Shown: piece after piece, positions 32,549 through 41,727 of the stretch | Numbering within the stretch: position 1 is the stretch's first letter | Layout of the letters: every line of letters begins with the position of its first letter | Source of the DNA: Luteibacter sp. UNCMF331Sha3.1 | GTDB lineage: Bacteria; Pseudomonadota; Gammaproteobacteria; Xanthomonadales; Rhodanobacteraceae | Length of the DNA stretch: 64,000 nucleotides | Assembly: GCF_900109915.1 (NCBI RefSeq) | Contig: NZ_FOBU01000001.1 | Coordinates: 1,821,004 to 1,885,003, forward strand | Direction: 5' to 3' | Made by a program: the position numbers and the translations under genes | Notes under the pieces: generated by a model | Seen by the model: only the letters and a program-made list of their open reading frames with translations | Database searches by the model: none | Told to the model about the DNA's origin: nothing

Positions 32549-34039
32549 TCAGGTGAGCGCGACGTCGCTCACCAGCGCGTAGTTGTGCATGGGTCGCGTC
32601 GTCCCGTCGCTGGCGATGTAGGCGTCGAGATCGCCCGCCGTGTCGCGGATATTGGTGCGCGGTCCGCCATGGCGCCCGGCTACCGCGTGGGTTTCGCCGG
32701 GGTCTCCCCAGCCAAGGCTGAGTTTCTCGGCGTTGACGGGCAGGTCGGCCTTCAGGCGCAGCCGGAGGGTGTCGCTCCGGACGACGCGCACGCCCGCGAT
32801 GAGGTTGTCGTCGGTCGCGTCGACCGGCACCAACGCACCTTTCGCATCGCGGATGTCGAACCCGGCGTTGCGCGTCGCGGCGACCCAGCGCGTGTCGATC
32901 GTCAGCACGCCCGCCGGTACGTTGAAGACCACGTCGATATCGCGAGGGCCGACGCGTCGCGCCGCGATCATGTCGAGCGCGGGATGCCGGAGCGGCACGC
33001 CGGCCATGCGGTCGTGGATCAGCTGAAGGATCGCGCGGGCGAAGTACCGGCCCTGCCACCGATGGCTTTCGTTGGTCAGGTGCAGCATCGGTTGACCGAG
33101 CGCCGCTTCGTCGGCGTAGTCGAAGATGTACTGCGGGTTGGCCATCCGCAGGTAGGGGCTGCCAAGGCACGCGTCGCGCTGCGCGAGTGCGATGAAGGGA
33201 TTGCAGAACGCCAGGCTCGACGTGCCGTAGCTGTTGTGACTGCAGACCTGTCCCACGATCCAGAGCGGGCGCCACGACTGTTCGGGCAGCTCGACCTGGC
33301 AGATCTTCATCCAGTGGGCGCGTTCCAGCGCGACCAGCTTCGACCGGTAGCTCGACCGTGTTTCCGAGAGCCCCGTCGAATCGGTCTCCCCCTGCTGCCA
33401 TGTCGTGGCGAGCCAGCCGATGCTGCCGCCGTCTCGCTGCGCTTCCTCGCGCATGAGCGCGAACATCGCGCGAAGCCGCAACTGGTTGTTCAGCCAGCCC
33501 TGGTAGCCGCCAGGATTGGCGTCGTCGAGAAAGGTGGCGAAGTACCCGATCGGTCGCCCGCCCTCCGCACCGGTGAATGCGCTGTAGCGACTGTATTGGG
33601 CGGTCCAGGGCACGCGGTCGATCGTTTCGGTATATGCCACCAGGCCGTCGGCGCAGGCATTGGTGCCCACCTCGCCGCCGGTCCCGTGACCGCCATCGGA
33701 TTCCACCAGCGGCACGAGGCGCGTCATCGCCGCGGCATCGGTGCCGGGGCGGACGCCGCCGTTGAAGGTCACGTTCGCGTAGATCTGTTGCAGCGTGAGT
33801 GCAGGCCTTCCGCCGGTACCGACGGCGTTGGACTGCCCATGGAAGAGGATGAGTTCGCGCCGCGCCCGGACGATCGTCTCCGGTGGTGGCATCCCGGCCG
33901 CCCGCGCGGCAGGGCCGAAGAGCCACGGCAGTCCGAATGTTCCCGCGAGTGCCGCGCCGGCGGCGATCCGTGCGCCGTGTCGAACGAAGTCGCGGCGCGG
34001 CTCGTCGACGTCGTGTGAAGCATCGGGATGTTTTTTCAT
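32549..34039 (-). CDS. Tat-exported SGNH-type sialate/carbohydrate O-acetylesterase-like protein
   Basis: A 496-aa exported protein with a Tat-type leader (PRRDFVRHGARIAAGAALAG, residues 14-33). The nucleophile block ILFHGQSNAVG matches the GQSN motif of the SASA/CE6-type O-acetylesterase family, followed by TTWQQGETD and a C-terminal catalytic-type His in NESHRWQGRYFARAI (residues about 315-330). Residues about 350-490 add a beta-rich domain with no clear family. The enzyme would deacetylate glycans or sialic acids outside the cytoplasm. It stands alone, with no sialic-acid genes nearby. Confidence 0.78.
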   Translation of the reverse strand: MKKHPDASHDVDEPRRDFVRHGARIAAGAALAGTFGLPWLFGPAARAAGMPPPETIVRARRELILFHGQSNAVGTGGRPALTLQQIYANVTFNGGVRPGTDAAAMTRLVPLVESDGGHGTGGEVGTNACADGLVAYTETIDRVPWTAQYSRYSAFTGAEGGRPIGYFATFLDDANPGGYQGWLNNQLRLRAMFALMREEAQRDGGSIGWLATTWQQGETDSTGLSETRSSYRSKLVALERAHWMKICQVELPEQSWRPLWIVGQVCSHNSYGTSSLAFCNPFIALAQRDACLGSPYLRMANPQYIFDYADEAALGQPMLHLTNESHRWQGRYFARAILQLIHDRMAGVPLRHPALDMIAARRVGPRDIDVVFNVPAGVLTIDTRWVAATRNAGFDIRDAKGALVPVDATDDNLIAGVRVVRSDTLRLRLKADLPVNAEKLSLGWGDPGETHAVAGRHGGPRTNIRDTAGDLDAYIASDGTTRPMHNYALVSDVALT

Positions 34040-34063
34040 GCGCCATCAGGCCATGCCCCCGAC

Positions 34064-34393
34064 ATGACGAACGCGTGCGTTTCGACGCAACGAAAAAGAT
34101 GGCCGAATTTGATTAGCGATCGTGCGGCGACCGCGTGGGAGCGGCCTTGGCTCGTGCTCGTGGCAAGCCTGCGCGAAATTGCGCTGGACCGCGCCGCAGA
34201 GCCCGCCAGCGACGACGGCACGCTGTCCGCCGCCATTCGCATGGCCAGCGCCCAGCGGTACCTCGACAGTCGCGACGCCGTGCATGCGCGCATGCGGCGC
34301 GAGGGTGTCGCCACGATGGACGTCACCTGCACCGAACTGTCGGGCGTGCTGGTCGAGCGCTACCTCGCGGTAAAGCGCGCGGGACGGCTGTAG
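34064..34393 (+). pseudogene. C-terminal remnant of a DUF58 protein
   Basis: A 109-aa frame whose first 27 residues look random. From PWLVLVASLREIALDRA onward it matches the end of DUF58 proteins: a strand plus LRE, then AAIRMASAQRYLDSRDAVHARMRREGVATMDVTCTELSGVLVERYLAVKRAGRL, corresponding to the usual A.R.L..R....L...GV...D.....L...L.NRYL..K..G.L. Intact DUF58 proteins are about 300-440 aa and belong to MoxR-BatA loci, none of which is here. I read it as a 3' fragment left by deletion. It ends 3 nt before the polB stop on the other strand. Confidence 0.6.
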
Positions 34394-34396
34394 CCG

Positions 34397-36766
34397 TCAG
34401 AACAGCTCGGGCTGCCGATTGAGCAGCACCGCGAGACGGGTACCGAGCGGTACGAGGATCGCATCCGCGATGGGTTCGAGCTGGCTCGACAGATAGTGCT
34501 CGTAATCGATGGCGGCGGTGAGCGCTTCGACCGGTTGCGGGCCTGCCGTCGTGATCACGTAGCGGATCCATCCACCGTTCTGATACTGCGGGGGACGACC
34601 GAGTCGCGCGTTGATCTCGTCGGCGAGGCGCGCGGCGCGCACCTGCGGCGGGCTGCTGCGCTCGTAGGAATCCAGTTTGCCGCGAAGGCGTTTGCGATAG
34701 ACGAGCTGGTCGTCCAGTTCGCCCGCCTGCAACCGCCTCGCCTGCTCCACGACATAGTCGGCATATGGTTCGCGCCGGAAGACGCGTCCGTAGAGTTCGC
34801 GCTGAAAGGCCTGCGCCATGGGCGTCCAGTCGCTGCGCACGGTTTCCAGGCCGCGGAACACCAGTTCGTCGTCGCCGTCGTCGTTCACGACCAGGCCCGC
34901 GTAGCGCTTCTTGCTGCCGAGCTCGCTGCCACGGATGGTGGGCATGAAGAATCGCTTGTAATGCGTGTCGACTTCGATCTCGAGAAAGTTCTCCACGCCG
35001 GGCGACGCCGCGAGCGACGTCGTCCACCAGCCATTGATCCGCTGGAGCAACCGCTCCGCCACCGCCATGGCTTCCGCTTCGTCGTGCGGTCGGCCCAGCC
35101 AGATGAAGATGGAATCCGTATCGCCGTAGATCGCCTCGTAGCCCTCGTCTTCGACGAGCTCGCGCGTCGTGCGCATGATGTCGTGCCCGCGCAGCGTTAC
35201 TGCGCCGGCGAGGCGCGGATCGAAGAAACGGCCGCCCGGTGCGCCGAGCACGCCGACGAAGGCGTTCATCAACAGCTTGAACGCCTGCGACAGCGCCTTG
35301 TTGCCGTGCTTCTTCGCCTCGTCGCGGCGCTCCCAGAGGTTCGCGATGATGCCGGGAAGACAATGCCGGGTACGGGAGAATCGCGTGCCGTTGGGACCCG
35401 GGATCGCATCGTCGCCGGCGAGCTCGCCCTCGGCCAGCCCGATCGGGTCGACGAGGAACGTGCGGATGATCGACGGATACAGGCTCTTGTAGTCGAGCAC
35501 GAGCACCGAGTCGTAGATGCCCGGGCGCGACGACATCACGTACCCGCCCGGATAGGACTCGCCGCCGACCGTGCCGCCGTTTGGTGCCACGTAACCCGCG
35601 CGATGCATGCGCGGAAGGTAGTGGTGGCTGAACGCGGCGATGGAACCACCAGACTGATCCGCGGGCAGACCCGTGGCGTTCGCGCGTTCGAGCACGAAGT
35701 CCAGCAGGTCGGTCTTCGCAAAAATGCGTGTGACGAGTTCGCAGTCCACGAGGTTGTACCGTGCCAGCGCGGGTTTGTCCTCGCGGAAGCGCCGCTCGAT
35801 CTCGTCCATGCGATGGTAGGGATCGTCCACGGCCTTGCCCTCGCCCAGCAGGGTCTGCGCGACCGCTTCGAGGCTGTAGGACGGGAACGACCACATCGCC
35901 GAGCGCAGGGCCTCGATGCCGTCGATCGCGAGACGACCGGGAATCGATGCGAAGACATACCCCTCGCGCCGACCGTGCATCCGCCATTCGATGGGTTTGC
36001 CGCCGCGCCCCAGCGTCAGCACCAGTCCCTGCTGGTCGGCGCACTGCTGCAGCAACCGGAGATCGAACTGCACGAGGTTCCAGCCGATGATCGCGTCAGG
36101 GTCGTGCTCGCGAAACCACGCGTTGATGGCGAGGATCATCGCCTTCCGGTCGGCGCACCAGGTCAGCACGAAATCCCGCGTCCCGGTATCGGGCGTCGCC
36201 GGTTGGCCCAGCATGAACACCTGTCGCTGGCCGCACCCCTCGAGCGCCACCGAATACAGCTCCCCCATCGCGCTCGTCTCGATGTCGAGCGACACCACGC
36301 GGAGCGTGGGCCGGTAGGCGTCGATGGGCCGGATCCTGGGATTGACCAGCACGGCATGCGCGTCGTCGCCATCGGCCTCGATCGCGACCGACGCCGTGAT
36401 GAAACGCTCCATGAGGAACCGATCGGTGGGCCGCACGTCGGCTTCGAGCAGCATCACGCTCTGTTCGGCAAGGCGCTTCTCCAGCCTGAGCATGGCGCGG
36501 TAGCTTCGCGCGTATAGGCCCATCGCGGGTTCCTGCGCGAGCGTCTTCAGAGCGCGGGGCCGCAGCACGAAGGCATCGTCGTCGCGGATGACCGCCTCCA
36601 CCGCGGCACGCTGCGACTCGCGAACGAAGGCGACGGCGGACTGACCGGTGACGAGCACGCTGCGCGGACCGGCGTCGGTCACGAGCCAGAACTCGAGTTC
36701 CACGCCCTCGCGTGCGTCCCGCCAGTGGCGTGTGAGGATGTAGCCACGGTGGGAGGGGGACGACAT
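34397..36766 (-). CDS. polB: DNA polymerase II, family B
   Basis: Replicative-repair polymerase of 789 aa, matching the roughly 785 aa of E. coli Pol II. The 3'-5' exonuclease motifs are visible: VVSLDIETS (Exo I), GWNLVQFDLRLL (Exo II) and YNLVDCELV (Exo III). The polymerase motifs are DYKSLYPSII (A), KLLMNAFVGVLG (B) and YGDTDSIFI (C). All catalytic Asp residues are intact. In E. coli this gene belongs to the SOS regulon, but I see no LexA-type palindrome in the 195 nt upstream. Monocistronic. Confidence 0.95.
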   Translation of the reverse strand: MSSPSHRGYILTRHWRDAREGVELEFWLVTDAGPRSVLVTGQSAVAFVRESQRAAVEAVIRDDDAFVLRPRALKTLAQEPAMGLYARSYRAMLRLEKRLAEQSVMLLEADVRPTDRFLMERFITASVAIEADGDDAHAVLVNPRIRPIDAYRPTLRVVSLDIETSAMGELYSVALEGCGQRQVFMLGQPATPDTGTRDFVLTWCADRKAMILAINAWFREHDPDAIIGWNLVQFDLRLLQQCADQQGLVLTLGRGGKPIEWRMHGRREGYVFASIPGRLAIDGIEALRSAMWSFPSYSLEAVAQTLLGEGKAVDDPYHRMDEIERRFREDKPALARYNLVDCELVTRIFAKTDLLDFVLERANATGLPADQSGGSIAAFSHHYLPRMHRAGYVAPNGGTVGGESYPGGYVMSSRPGIYDSVLVLDYKSLYPSIIRTFLVDPIGLAEGELAGDDAIPGPNGTRFSRTRHCLPGIIANLWERRDEAKKHGNKALSQAFKLLMNAFVGVLGAPGGRFFDPRLAGAVTLRGHDIMRTTRELVEDEGYEAIYGDTDSIFIWLGRPHDEAEAMAVAERLLQRINGWWTTSLAASPGVENFLEIEVDTHYKRFFMPTIRGSELGSKKRYAGLVVNDDGDDELVFRGLETVRSDWTPMAQAFQRELYGRVFRREPYADYVVEQARRLQAGELDDQLVYRKRLRGKLDSYERSSPPQVRAARLADEINARLGRPPQYQNGGWIRYVITTAGPQPVEALTAAIDYEHYLSSQLEPIADAILVPLGTRLAVLLNRQPELF

Positions 36767-36961
36767 CCTCCGATTTTACCGTGCCGTGGTGAGCCTTTTC
36801 GTATGGCGATATCCGGCAAGCCACGACCGACGCACCGGGCGACTGGCCGCATCGGCAGGAGCGGCGATTGCCAGGCCCGGTTTGGCAGCCTAGACTCGCG
36901 CCGCCGACACGCCAGCCGCTGCGGACGCGTGTATGAATGACGCCCGGCATAAGGACATCAC

Positions 36962-37030
36962 ATGAACCACGCCATCCTTCTCAGCGACGCACTCTGCCCG
37001 CCGACCAGCCTCCGGGCTGGCTGGGCATGA
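36962..37030 (+). CDS. 22-codon upstream ORF coupled to the acyltransferase gene
   Basis: ATG at 36962 follows a good ribosome binding site (AAGGA at 36951-36955, 6-nt spacing) and encodes MNHAILLSDALCPPTSLRAGWA. Its TGA (37028-37030) overlaps the ATG of the acyltransferase (37027-37029) as ATGA, a translational-coupling arrangement. The downstream start has no good ribosome binding site of its own. Seen in sequence; expression and role are inferred. Confidence 0.45.
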   Translation: MNHAILLSDALCPPTSLRAGWA

Positions 37031-39099
37031 ACCTCCCGCGAAGCACCCACCCGTACTACCCAGGCATCGATGGACTCAGGGCGATCGCCGTCATGGCGGT
37101 GGTGCTCTATCACCTCGACGGCGCATGGTTGCCCGGCGGTTTCTCCGGCGTCGACGTCTTCTTCGTCATCTCCGGGTTCGTGGTGAGCGGGTCCGTCGGG
37201 TCGCGCGCGCCCGAAGGCTTGCTGACCTTTACCACCCGCTTCCTCGCGCGTCGCCTGCGCCGCATCGCGCCCGCCCTGATCGCATGCCTCGTCGTCACCG
37301 CGCTGGTCGTGGCAGTGCTCGTGCCCGACGCGTGGTTGAGCCGACGGAACCAGGTGACCGGCCGCTTTGCCTTCTTCGGCTTCAGCAACGTGGCGATGGT
37401 GCGTTTCAGCAACGACTACTTTTCACCGGTCGCCGAATTCAATCCGTACACGCATACGTGGTCGCTGGGGGTGGAAGAGCAGTTCTACCTTCTGTTCCCC
37501 CTGATCTTCTGCCTGTGGGCATGGGGTGGGCGTCGCCGGACGGTTTCGGTCGCCGCCACGGCCCTGCTGACGTTGCTGTCGTTCGGCTTCGCCTGCTGGT
37601 CCGGCGAGCACGATCCGACGCGTGCGTTCTATCTGCTTCCCACGCGCTTCTGGGAGATCGGTGCGGGCGTGTTGCTGTATCAGGTGACCCAGCTCCTGGA
37701 CCAACGCGGTCGGGGTACCACCCGCATGCCGGAGCACTGGTCGTCGCGATGGGCATTCGCATCGGCGGGGCTCGTCGCATTCGGCATGCTCGCGTCGACG
37801 CCCCAGAGCTTTCCCGCGCCCGGCGCCTTGCCGTCGGTTCTCGGCACATGCGGCCTGCTTGCCTTCATGCGCCGGGCGCCTCACCAGGACGGGCTGATGG
37901 CGGCGCTTTCGAGTCGACCCCTGGTCGCGATCGGTCGTCTTTCCTACTCGCTCTACCTGTGGCACTGGCCCGTTTTCGTCGTGTTCCGCTGGACCGTCGG
38001 CCTCGAAGCCCTGCCGTTGCAACTGCTGGCGCTCGCGATGGCGATCGTCCTTGCGGTGATCTCGTACCGCTGCATCGAAACACCGATTCGCAAGTCGGCG
38101 ATGCTGGGCACGTTACGTTCGGGTGTCACCGTGGCCCTGGGCGCGGCGGCGCTCGCCGCCGGGTTGTGGACGATGAAAGGGATCACCCATTCGCAAGCCG
38201 AGCTTTCGGTCTCCACGGTGACGCGAGAGGCGCGGGACTGGTATCCCGACGATGGGCGAGTCACACGCGAGACCACCCGTTGTGCGGTCATGGTGGATGA
38301 GGAGCGCCTTGCGCGAGGACTGGTGAGAACGTTCTCGTCTCGCGGCTGCGTGCCGCGTCGCGATAGCCCGGATGTTTATGTCGTCGGCGACTCCCATGCC
38401 GTCGCTCTCGGAGAAACGTTCGCGGCTTACGCGCGAGACACCGGCGCGACCGTCCGGCTTTACGACAACGACGGGTGCCCTTTCCTCAGCCTCGATCCGA
38501 GGCGCGACGATACGCCGAACTGCGCCCGGAGCAGTGCGCTCGTCATCGATCGGCTCACCGCTCGTCTTCGCGAAGGCGACGTCGTCTTCCTGCCTTCACT
38601 GCGCATGCCGCGGTACCTCGACCAATGGGCCACCGTGCCGGGCAAACCCATCGACGATGCGATATTCAGCGACGAAGGCACCCGACGCCTCGCCATGTCC
38701 GCCGCGCGCGCCGGGCCGGTACTGGATCGCATCGCGGCCACCGGGGCACGTGTCGTGATCATGGCTCCGAATCTCCTGCTGAAGCTGCCGCTTTTCCGGT
38801 GCGCCGATCCGTATGACGCGGTCAATCCGGTGTGCGCGGCTGGACCCGACGTCGACCGAGCACACTTCGAAACGCTGCGTCGTCCGATGTTCGACGCGCT
38901 GGAACGCCTTGCCGACGCGAGGCCGGGTCTGACGATCTGGGACGCATTTCCCGTCCTGTGCCCTCCCTCGGCGACGTGTCATGCGTATCGCGACGGGCAT
39001 CCGCTCTTCTTCGACGGTGACCACCTCAGTGGCTATGCCAACCGGCTCCTGCTCCCATCCTTCAAGGCAGCCATGCGCAGCGCGGTGCCCGGGCGCTAG
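37027..39099 (+). CDS. OafA/YrhL-type membrane acyltransferase with C-terminal SGNH-like domain
   Basis: A 690-aa O-acyltransferase likely modifying surface polysaccharide. The N-terminal acyltransferase-3 part (residues about 12-390) has about ten TM helices and the motifs GIDGLRAIAVMAVVLYH, PGGFSGVDVFFVISGF, RRLRRIAPAL, and THTWSLGVEEQFYLLFPL. The C-terminal periplasmic part (about 420-685) is SGNH-like: VVGDSHAVALG holds the Ser block and FFDGDHLSGYAN the Asp-x-x-His block. This fusion is typical of OafA/OatA-like enzymes. The start overlaps the stop of the 22-codon upstream ORF. Confidence 0.9.
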   Translation: MNLPRSTHPYYPGIDGLRAIAVMAVVLYHLDGAWLPGGFSGVDVFFVISGFVVSGSVGSRAPEGLLTFTTRFLARRLRRIAPALIACLVVTALVVAVLVPDAWLSRRNQVTGRFAFFGFSNVAMVRFSNDYFSPVAEFNPYTHTWSLGVEEQFYLLFPLIFCLWAWGGRRRTVSVAATALLTLLSFGFACWSGEHDPTRAFYLLPTRFWEIGAGVLLYQVTQLLDQRGRGTTRMPEHWSSRWAFASAGLVAFGMLASTPQSFPAPGALPSVLGTCGLLAFMRRAPHQDGLMAALSSRPLVAIGRLSYSLYLWHWPVFVVFRWTVGLEALPLQLLALAMAIVLAVISYRCIETPIRKSAMLGTLRSGVTVALGAAALAAGLWTMKGITHSQAELSVSTVTREARDWYPDDGRVTRETTRCAVMVDEERLARGLVRTFSSRGCVPRRDSPDVYVVGDSHAVALGETFAAYARDTGATVRLYDNDGCPFLSLDPRRDDTPNCARSSALVIDRLTARLREGDVVFLPSLRMPRYLDQWATVPGKPIDDAIFSDEGTRRLAMSAARAGPVLDRIAATGARVVIMAPNLLLKLPLFRCADPYDAVNPVCAAGPDVDRAHFETLRRPMFDALERLADARPGLTIWDAFPVLCPPSATCHAYRDGHPLFFDGDHLSGYANRLLLPSFKAAMRSAVPGR

Positions 39100-39116
39100 G
39101 CGATTACCGGTAACGC

Positions 39117-39148
39117 AAAAAGAAGGCCGCGCCATCGGCGCGGCCTTC
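39117..39148 (-). terminator. Intrinsic terminator of the small secreted protein gene
   Basis: GAAGGCCGCGCC (39122-39133) and GGCGCGGCCTTC (39137-39148) pair perfectly over 12 bp around a 3-nt loop. On the minus strand the hairpin is followed by TTTTT (A run 39117-39121). It lies 11 nt beyond the stop of the 98-aa gene and between two convergent genes. Confidence 0.85.
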
Positions 39149-39159
39149 GATCGCGTCGT

Positions 39160-39456
39160 TTATTTCGCGTCGGGTACCAGATTGGTGAAGCCACCCTTCT
39201 TGTCGAACTGGCACGTGAATGCCTTGTTGCCGTCGATGCCGGCATTGGCCACGCCAGCGATGGAATAACCACTCTCGTCTTCGTTCGCCTTGAGCGGCTG
39301 GAGCTGGATGTAGTCGTTCTTCACATCGAACTTCTTGGCGGCCTTGTCGAGACACTTGGTCGTGAGCTTGCCCGGATCGGGGCGGTCGGACGCGAAAGCG
39401 TTGGAGGCCAGGACGAGGCCGAGCGAAGCGGCCAGGAGGAGGGTGGAATGACGCAT
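39160..39456 (-). CDS. Small secreted protein of unknown function
   Basis: A 98-aa protein with a clear signal peptide (MRHSTLLLAASLGLVLASNAFA, residues 1-22), leaving a mature protein of about 76 residues. The mature part is Lys/Asp-rich with two cysteines (TTKCLDKAAKKF and AFTCQFDKKGGF) that could form one disulfide around a small beta-sheet. CGGAGA precedes the ATG. It is monocistronic with a strong terminator, indicating a real expressed gene. I do not recognise the family. Confidence 0.8.
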   Translation of the reverse strand: MRHSTLLLAASLGLVLASNAFASDRPDPGKLTTKCLDKAAKKFDVKNDYIQLQPLKANEDESGYSIAGVANAGIDGNKAFTCQFDKKGGFTNLVPDAK

Positions 39457-39598
39457 GGGACGATCTCCGTACGGGGCACGAGGCCGGGACACTGTTTCCG
39501 GAGTCTGCCTTTCGGTTCCTTGCGGCAGGATGAATCGCGCCGACGCCGATGCATCCCGGAATCTCAGGCTTTACGAGACATTGTTCGGGGCGGGACCG

Positions 39599-40432
39599 TC
39601 ACGCGACCGGAAAATCCGTCGACACGATCAGGTCCCGGTACCGCTCGATCTCGTCGAGCCGCGCGTGATCCGCGTTCTTCAGGGCTGCAAGGGCGTCGCT
39701 TCCCAGCGGTAACCGTAGCGGTGGATGCTCCATCGCCGCGACCTCGATAACCGCCTGCGCGGCGCGGGCGGGGTCGCCGGGCTGGCGTCCGTTGTACTCG
39801 CGTTGCATGCGCGCGACGGCACCGACCGCGGCGTCGTATTCGGGTCGTCCTTCCGCGAGCACGGTGGAGCTTCCGGCGAAGTCCGTACGGAAGCCGCCGG
39901 GCTCCACGATCGTGACGTTCACGCCCACCAGTGCCATTTCGCGCGCAAGCACCTCGCTGAAGCCTTCGACACCCCATTTCGCGGCGGAATAGGGTGCGCG
40001 CCCCGGCGCACCGACGCGTCCACCGACCGACGAGAACTGGATGATGTGCCCATAGCCCTGTTCGCGCATCGTCGGTATGACGGCTTTCGTCATGATGATC
40101 GTGCCGAACAGGTTGGTCTCGATCTGCTGGCGGAAGTCGTCGAGCGATGTGTCCTCCACGGAATTGACGTTGCCGTAGCCCGCGTTGTTCACCAGGACGT
40201 CCAGCCCGCCAAACGCTTTCTGCGCGAAACGGATCGCCTCCGCCGCGGCGACGGGGTCGGTGACGTCGAGTGCGACGGCCGCCACGGCGTCGCCGTAGCG
40301 GCGCGCGAGATCGTCGAGCTGCGAGGGATCGCGTGCCGTGGCGACCAGGCGGTGACCCCTCGCAAGCACGGCCTCGGCCATGGCACGACCCATGCCGCGC
40401 GAGCAACCCGTAATCAACCATCGTTGAGACAT
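39599..40432 (-). CDS. Classical short-chain dehydrogenase/reductase
   Basis: A 277-aa SDR. Cofactor motif TGCSRGMGRAMAEAV (residues about 8-22), NNAGYGN near 87, catalytic Ser in QFSSVGGR and YxxxK in YSAAKWG (residues about 150-154), then VEPGGFRTDF. The chain resembles the subgroup often annotated as oxidoreductase/SDR with broad aldehyde or ketone substrates. It lies 16 nt downstream of the alpha/beta hydrolase on the same strand, and GGGAG precedes its ATG, so the two are probably co-transcribed. Confidence 0.9.
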   Translation of the reverse strand: MSQRWLITGCSRGMGRAMAEAVLARGHRLVATARDPSQLDDLARRYGDAVAAVALDVTDPVAAAEAIRFAQKAFGGLDVLVNNAGYGNVNSVEDTSLDDFRQQIETNLFGTIIMTKAVIPTMREQGYGHIIQFSSVGGRVGAPGRAPYSAAKWGVEGFSEVLAREMALVGVNVTIVEPGGFRTDFAGSSTVLAEGRPEYDAAVGAVARMQREYNGRQPGDPARAAQAVIEVAAMEHPPLRLPLGSDALAALKNADHARLDEIERYRDLIVSTDFPVA

Positions 40433-40448
40433 GTCGTGCTCCCGTGGG

Positions 40449-41507
40449 TCAGAGGTGATCCGCATCCACGACGGCCTGAGCGAACGCCTGCGGTGCTTCC
40501 TGCGGCAGGTTGTGCCCGATGCCGCCGCTGATGAGGCGGTATTCGTACTTGCCCGTGAACTTGCCTCGATACGCCTCCGCCGGCGGATGCGGTGCACCGT
40601 TGGCGTCGCCCTCCATCGTGATGGTGGGCACGGCGATCGTCGGTGCTTTCGCCAGTCGCGCTTCGAGGGCGGCGTACTTCGCTTCGCCCTGCGCGAGGTC
40701 GAGCCTCCAGCGGTAATTGTGAATCGCCAGTGCGACCTGGTCCGGATTGTCCAGCGCACTCGCGCTACGCTCGAACGTCGCGTCGTCGAACTTCCACTGC
40801 GGCGAGGCGAGCTGCCAGATCAGCCTAGCGAACGCGTGCGTGTTTGCCTTGTAGCCGGCCAGGCCCCGATCCGTCGCAAAGTAGAACTGGTACCACCATT
40901 GCAACTCGGCCGCCGGCGGCAGCGGCTGCCTGCCGGCCTCCTGGCTGCCGATGAGATAGCCGCTCACCGATACCAGCGCCTTCACGCGTTCCGGCCACAG
41001 CGCCGCGACGATGTCGGCGGAACGCGCGCCCCAGTCGAACCCCGCCAGCTCCGCGCGCTTGATCTTCAGCACGTCCATGAAGTCGATCACGTCCTGCGCG
41101 AGCGCGGCGGGCTCGGCGTTGCGCTTCGTCGAGTCGGACAGGAAACGCGTACCGCCGTAGCCACGCGCATACGGCACGAGCACGCGGTAGCCCCTGGCGG
41201 CGAGTGCCGGCGCCACGTCGTTGAAGCTGTTGATGTCGTACGGCCAGCCGTGGAGCAGGATCACCACGGGTCCGTTCGAGGGACCGAGCTCGGCGTATTC
41301 CACGTCCAGCACGCCAGCCTTCACGTGCTTCAGCGGTCCCAGCGACGTGTGGCTACCGACCTCGATCGGATCGATGGTTACGCTGCCGGCCTGCGCGTGC
41401 GCCGATGTGACGGCGCCCAGCGCGGCGATCGTGCCCGCCAATAGCGAGCCAGCGACCGACCCGCGGCGGGCGAGGGACGGCAGTGCGTTGTAATTCTTTG
41501 CTTTCAT
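40449..41507 (-). CDS. Exported alpha/beta hydrolase (epoxide hydrolase-like)
   Basis: A 352-aa hydrolase with an N-terminal leader (RRGSVAGSLLAGTIAALGAVTSAHAQA, Tat-like RRGS at residues 14-17). The oxyanion motif is LLHGWPYDINSF. The nucleophile elbow AGFDWGARSADIVAAL carries Asp, as in epoxide hydrolases and dehalogenases, and GGIGHNLPQE holds the catalytic His near the end. GAGGCG precedes the ATG at 41507. First gene of a two-gene unit with the SDR. It is more distant from the other two Asp-nucleophile hydrolases in the window. Confidence 0.85.
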   Translation of the reverse strand: MKAKNYNALPSLARRGSVAGSLLAGTIAALGAVTSAHAQAGSVTIDPIEVGSHTSLGPLKHVKAGVLDVEYAELGPSNGPVVILLHGWPYDINSFNDVAPALAARGYRVLVPYARGYGGTRFLSDSTKRNAEPAALAQDVIDFMDVLKIKRAELAGFDWGARSADIVAALWPERVKALVSVSGYLIGSQEAGRQPLPPAAELQWWYQFYFATDRGLAGYKANTHAFARLIWQLASPQWKFDDATFERSASALDNPDQVALAIHNYRWRLDLAQGEAKYAALEARLAKAPTIAVPTITMEGDANGAPHPPAEAYRGKFTGKYEYRLISGGIGHNLPQEAPQAFAQAVVDADHL

Positions 41508-41727
41508 GACGCGCCTCGGTGGCAGGCGAATCGCCTGCGGTCTGGTGGGTTTGTCCGGTGCGCGGTTTGCAGAAACCTGCACCGTCATGCGTATTCCGGC
41601 GAAGCGTGCACGACGTCTCGCCGCGCCTCTTCGTCGCGATCAGTATCGCGACGGTCGCGAGTGGAGCACCAGTTATCGAGTGTTAGGCGGCGTTATGCGG
41701 GTGACGCCGTCCACGGCGCCGGCAGGG

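Noticed and set aside
34131-34160. GTGGGAG REP-like start
   Set aside because: It lies within the part of the DUF58 remnant that matches the protein family and lacks the REP tail.
36767-36961. LexA box for SOS control of polB
   Set aside because: Expected from E. coli, but no CTG-N10-CAG or TTAGTA-type palindrome was found in the upstream region.
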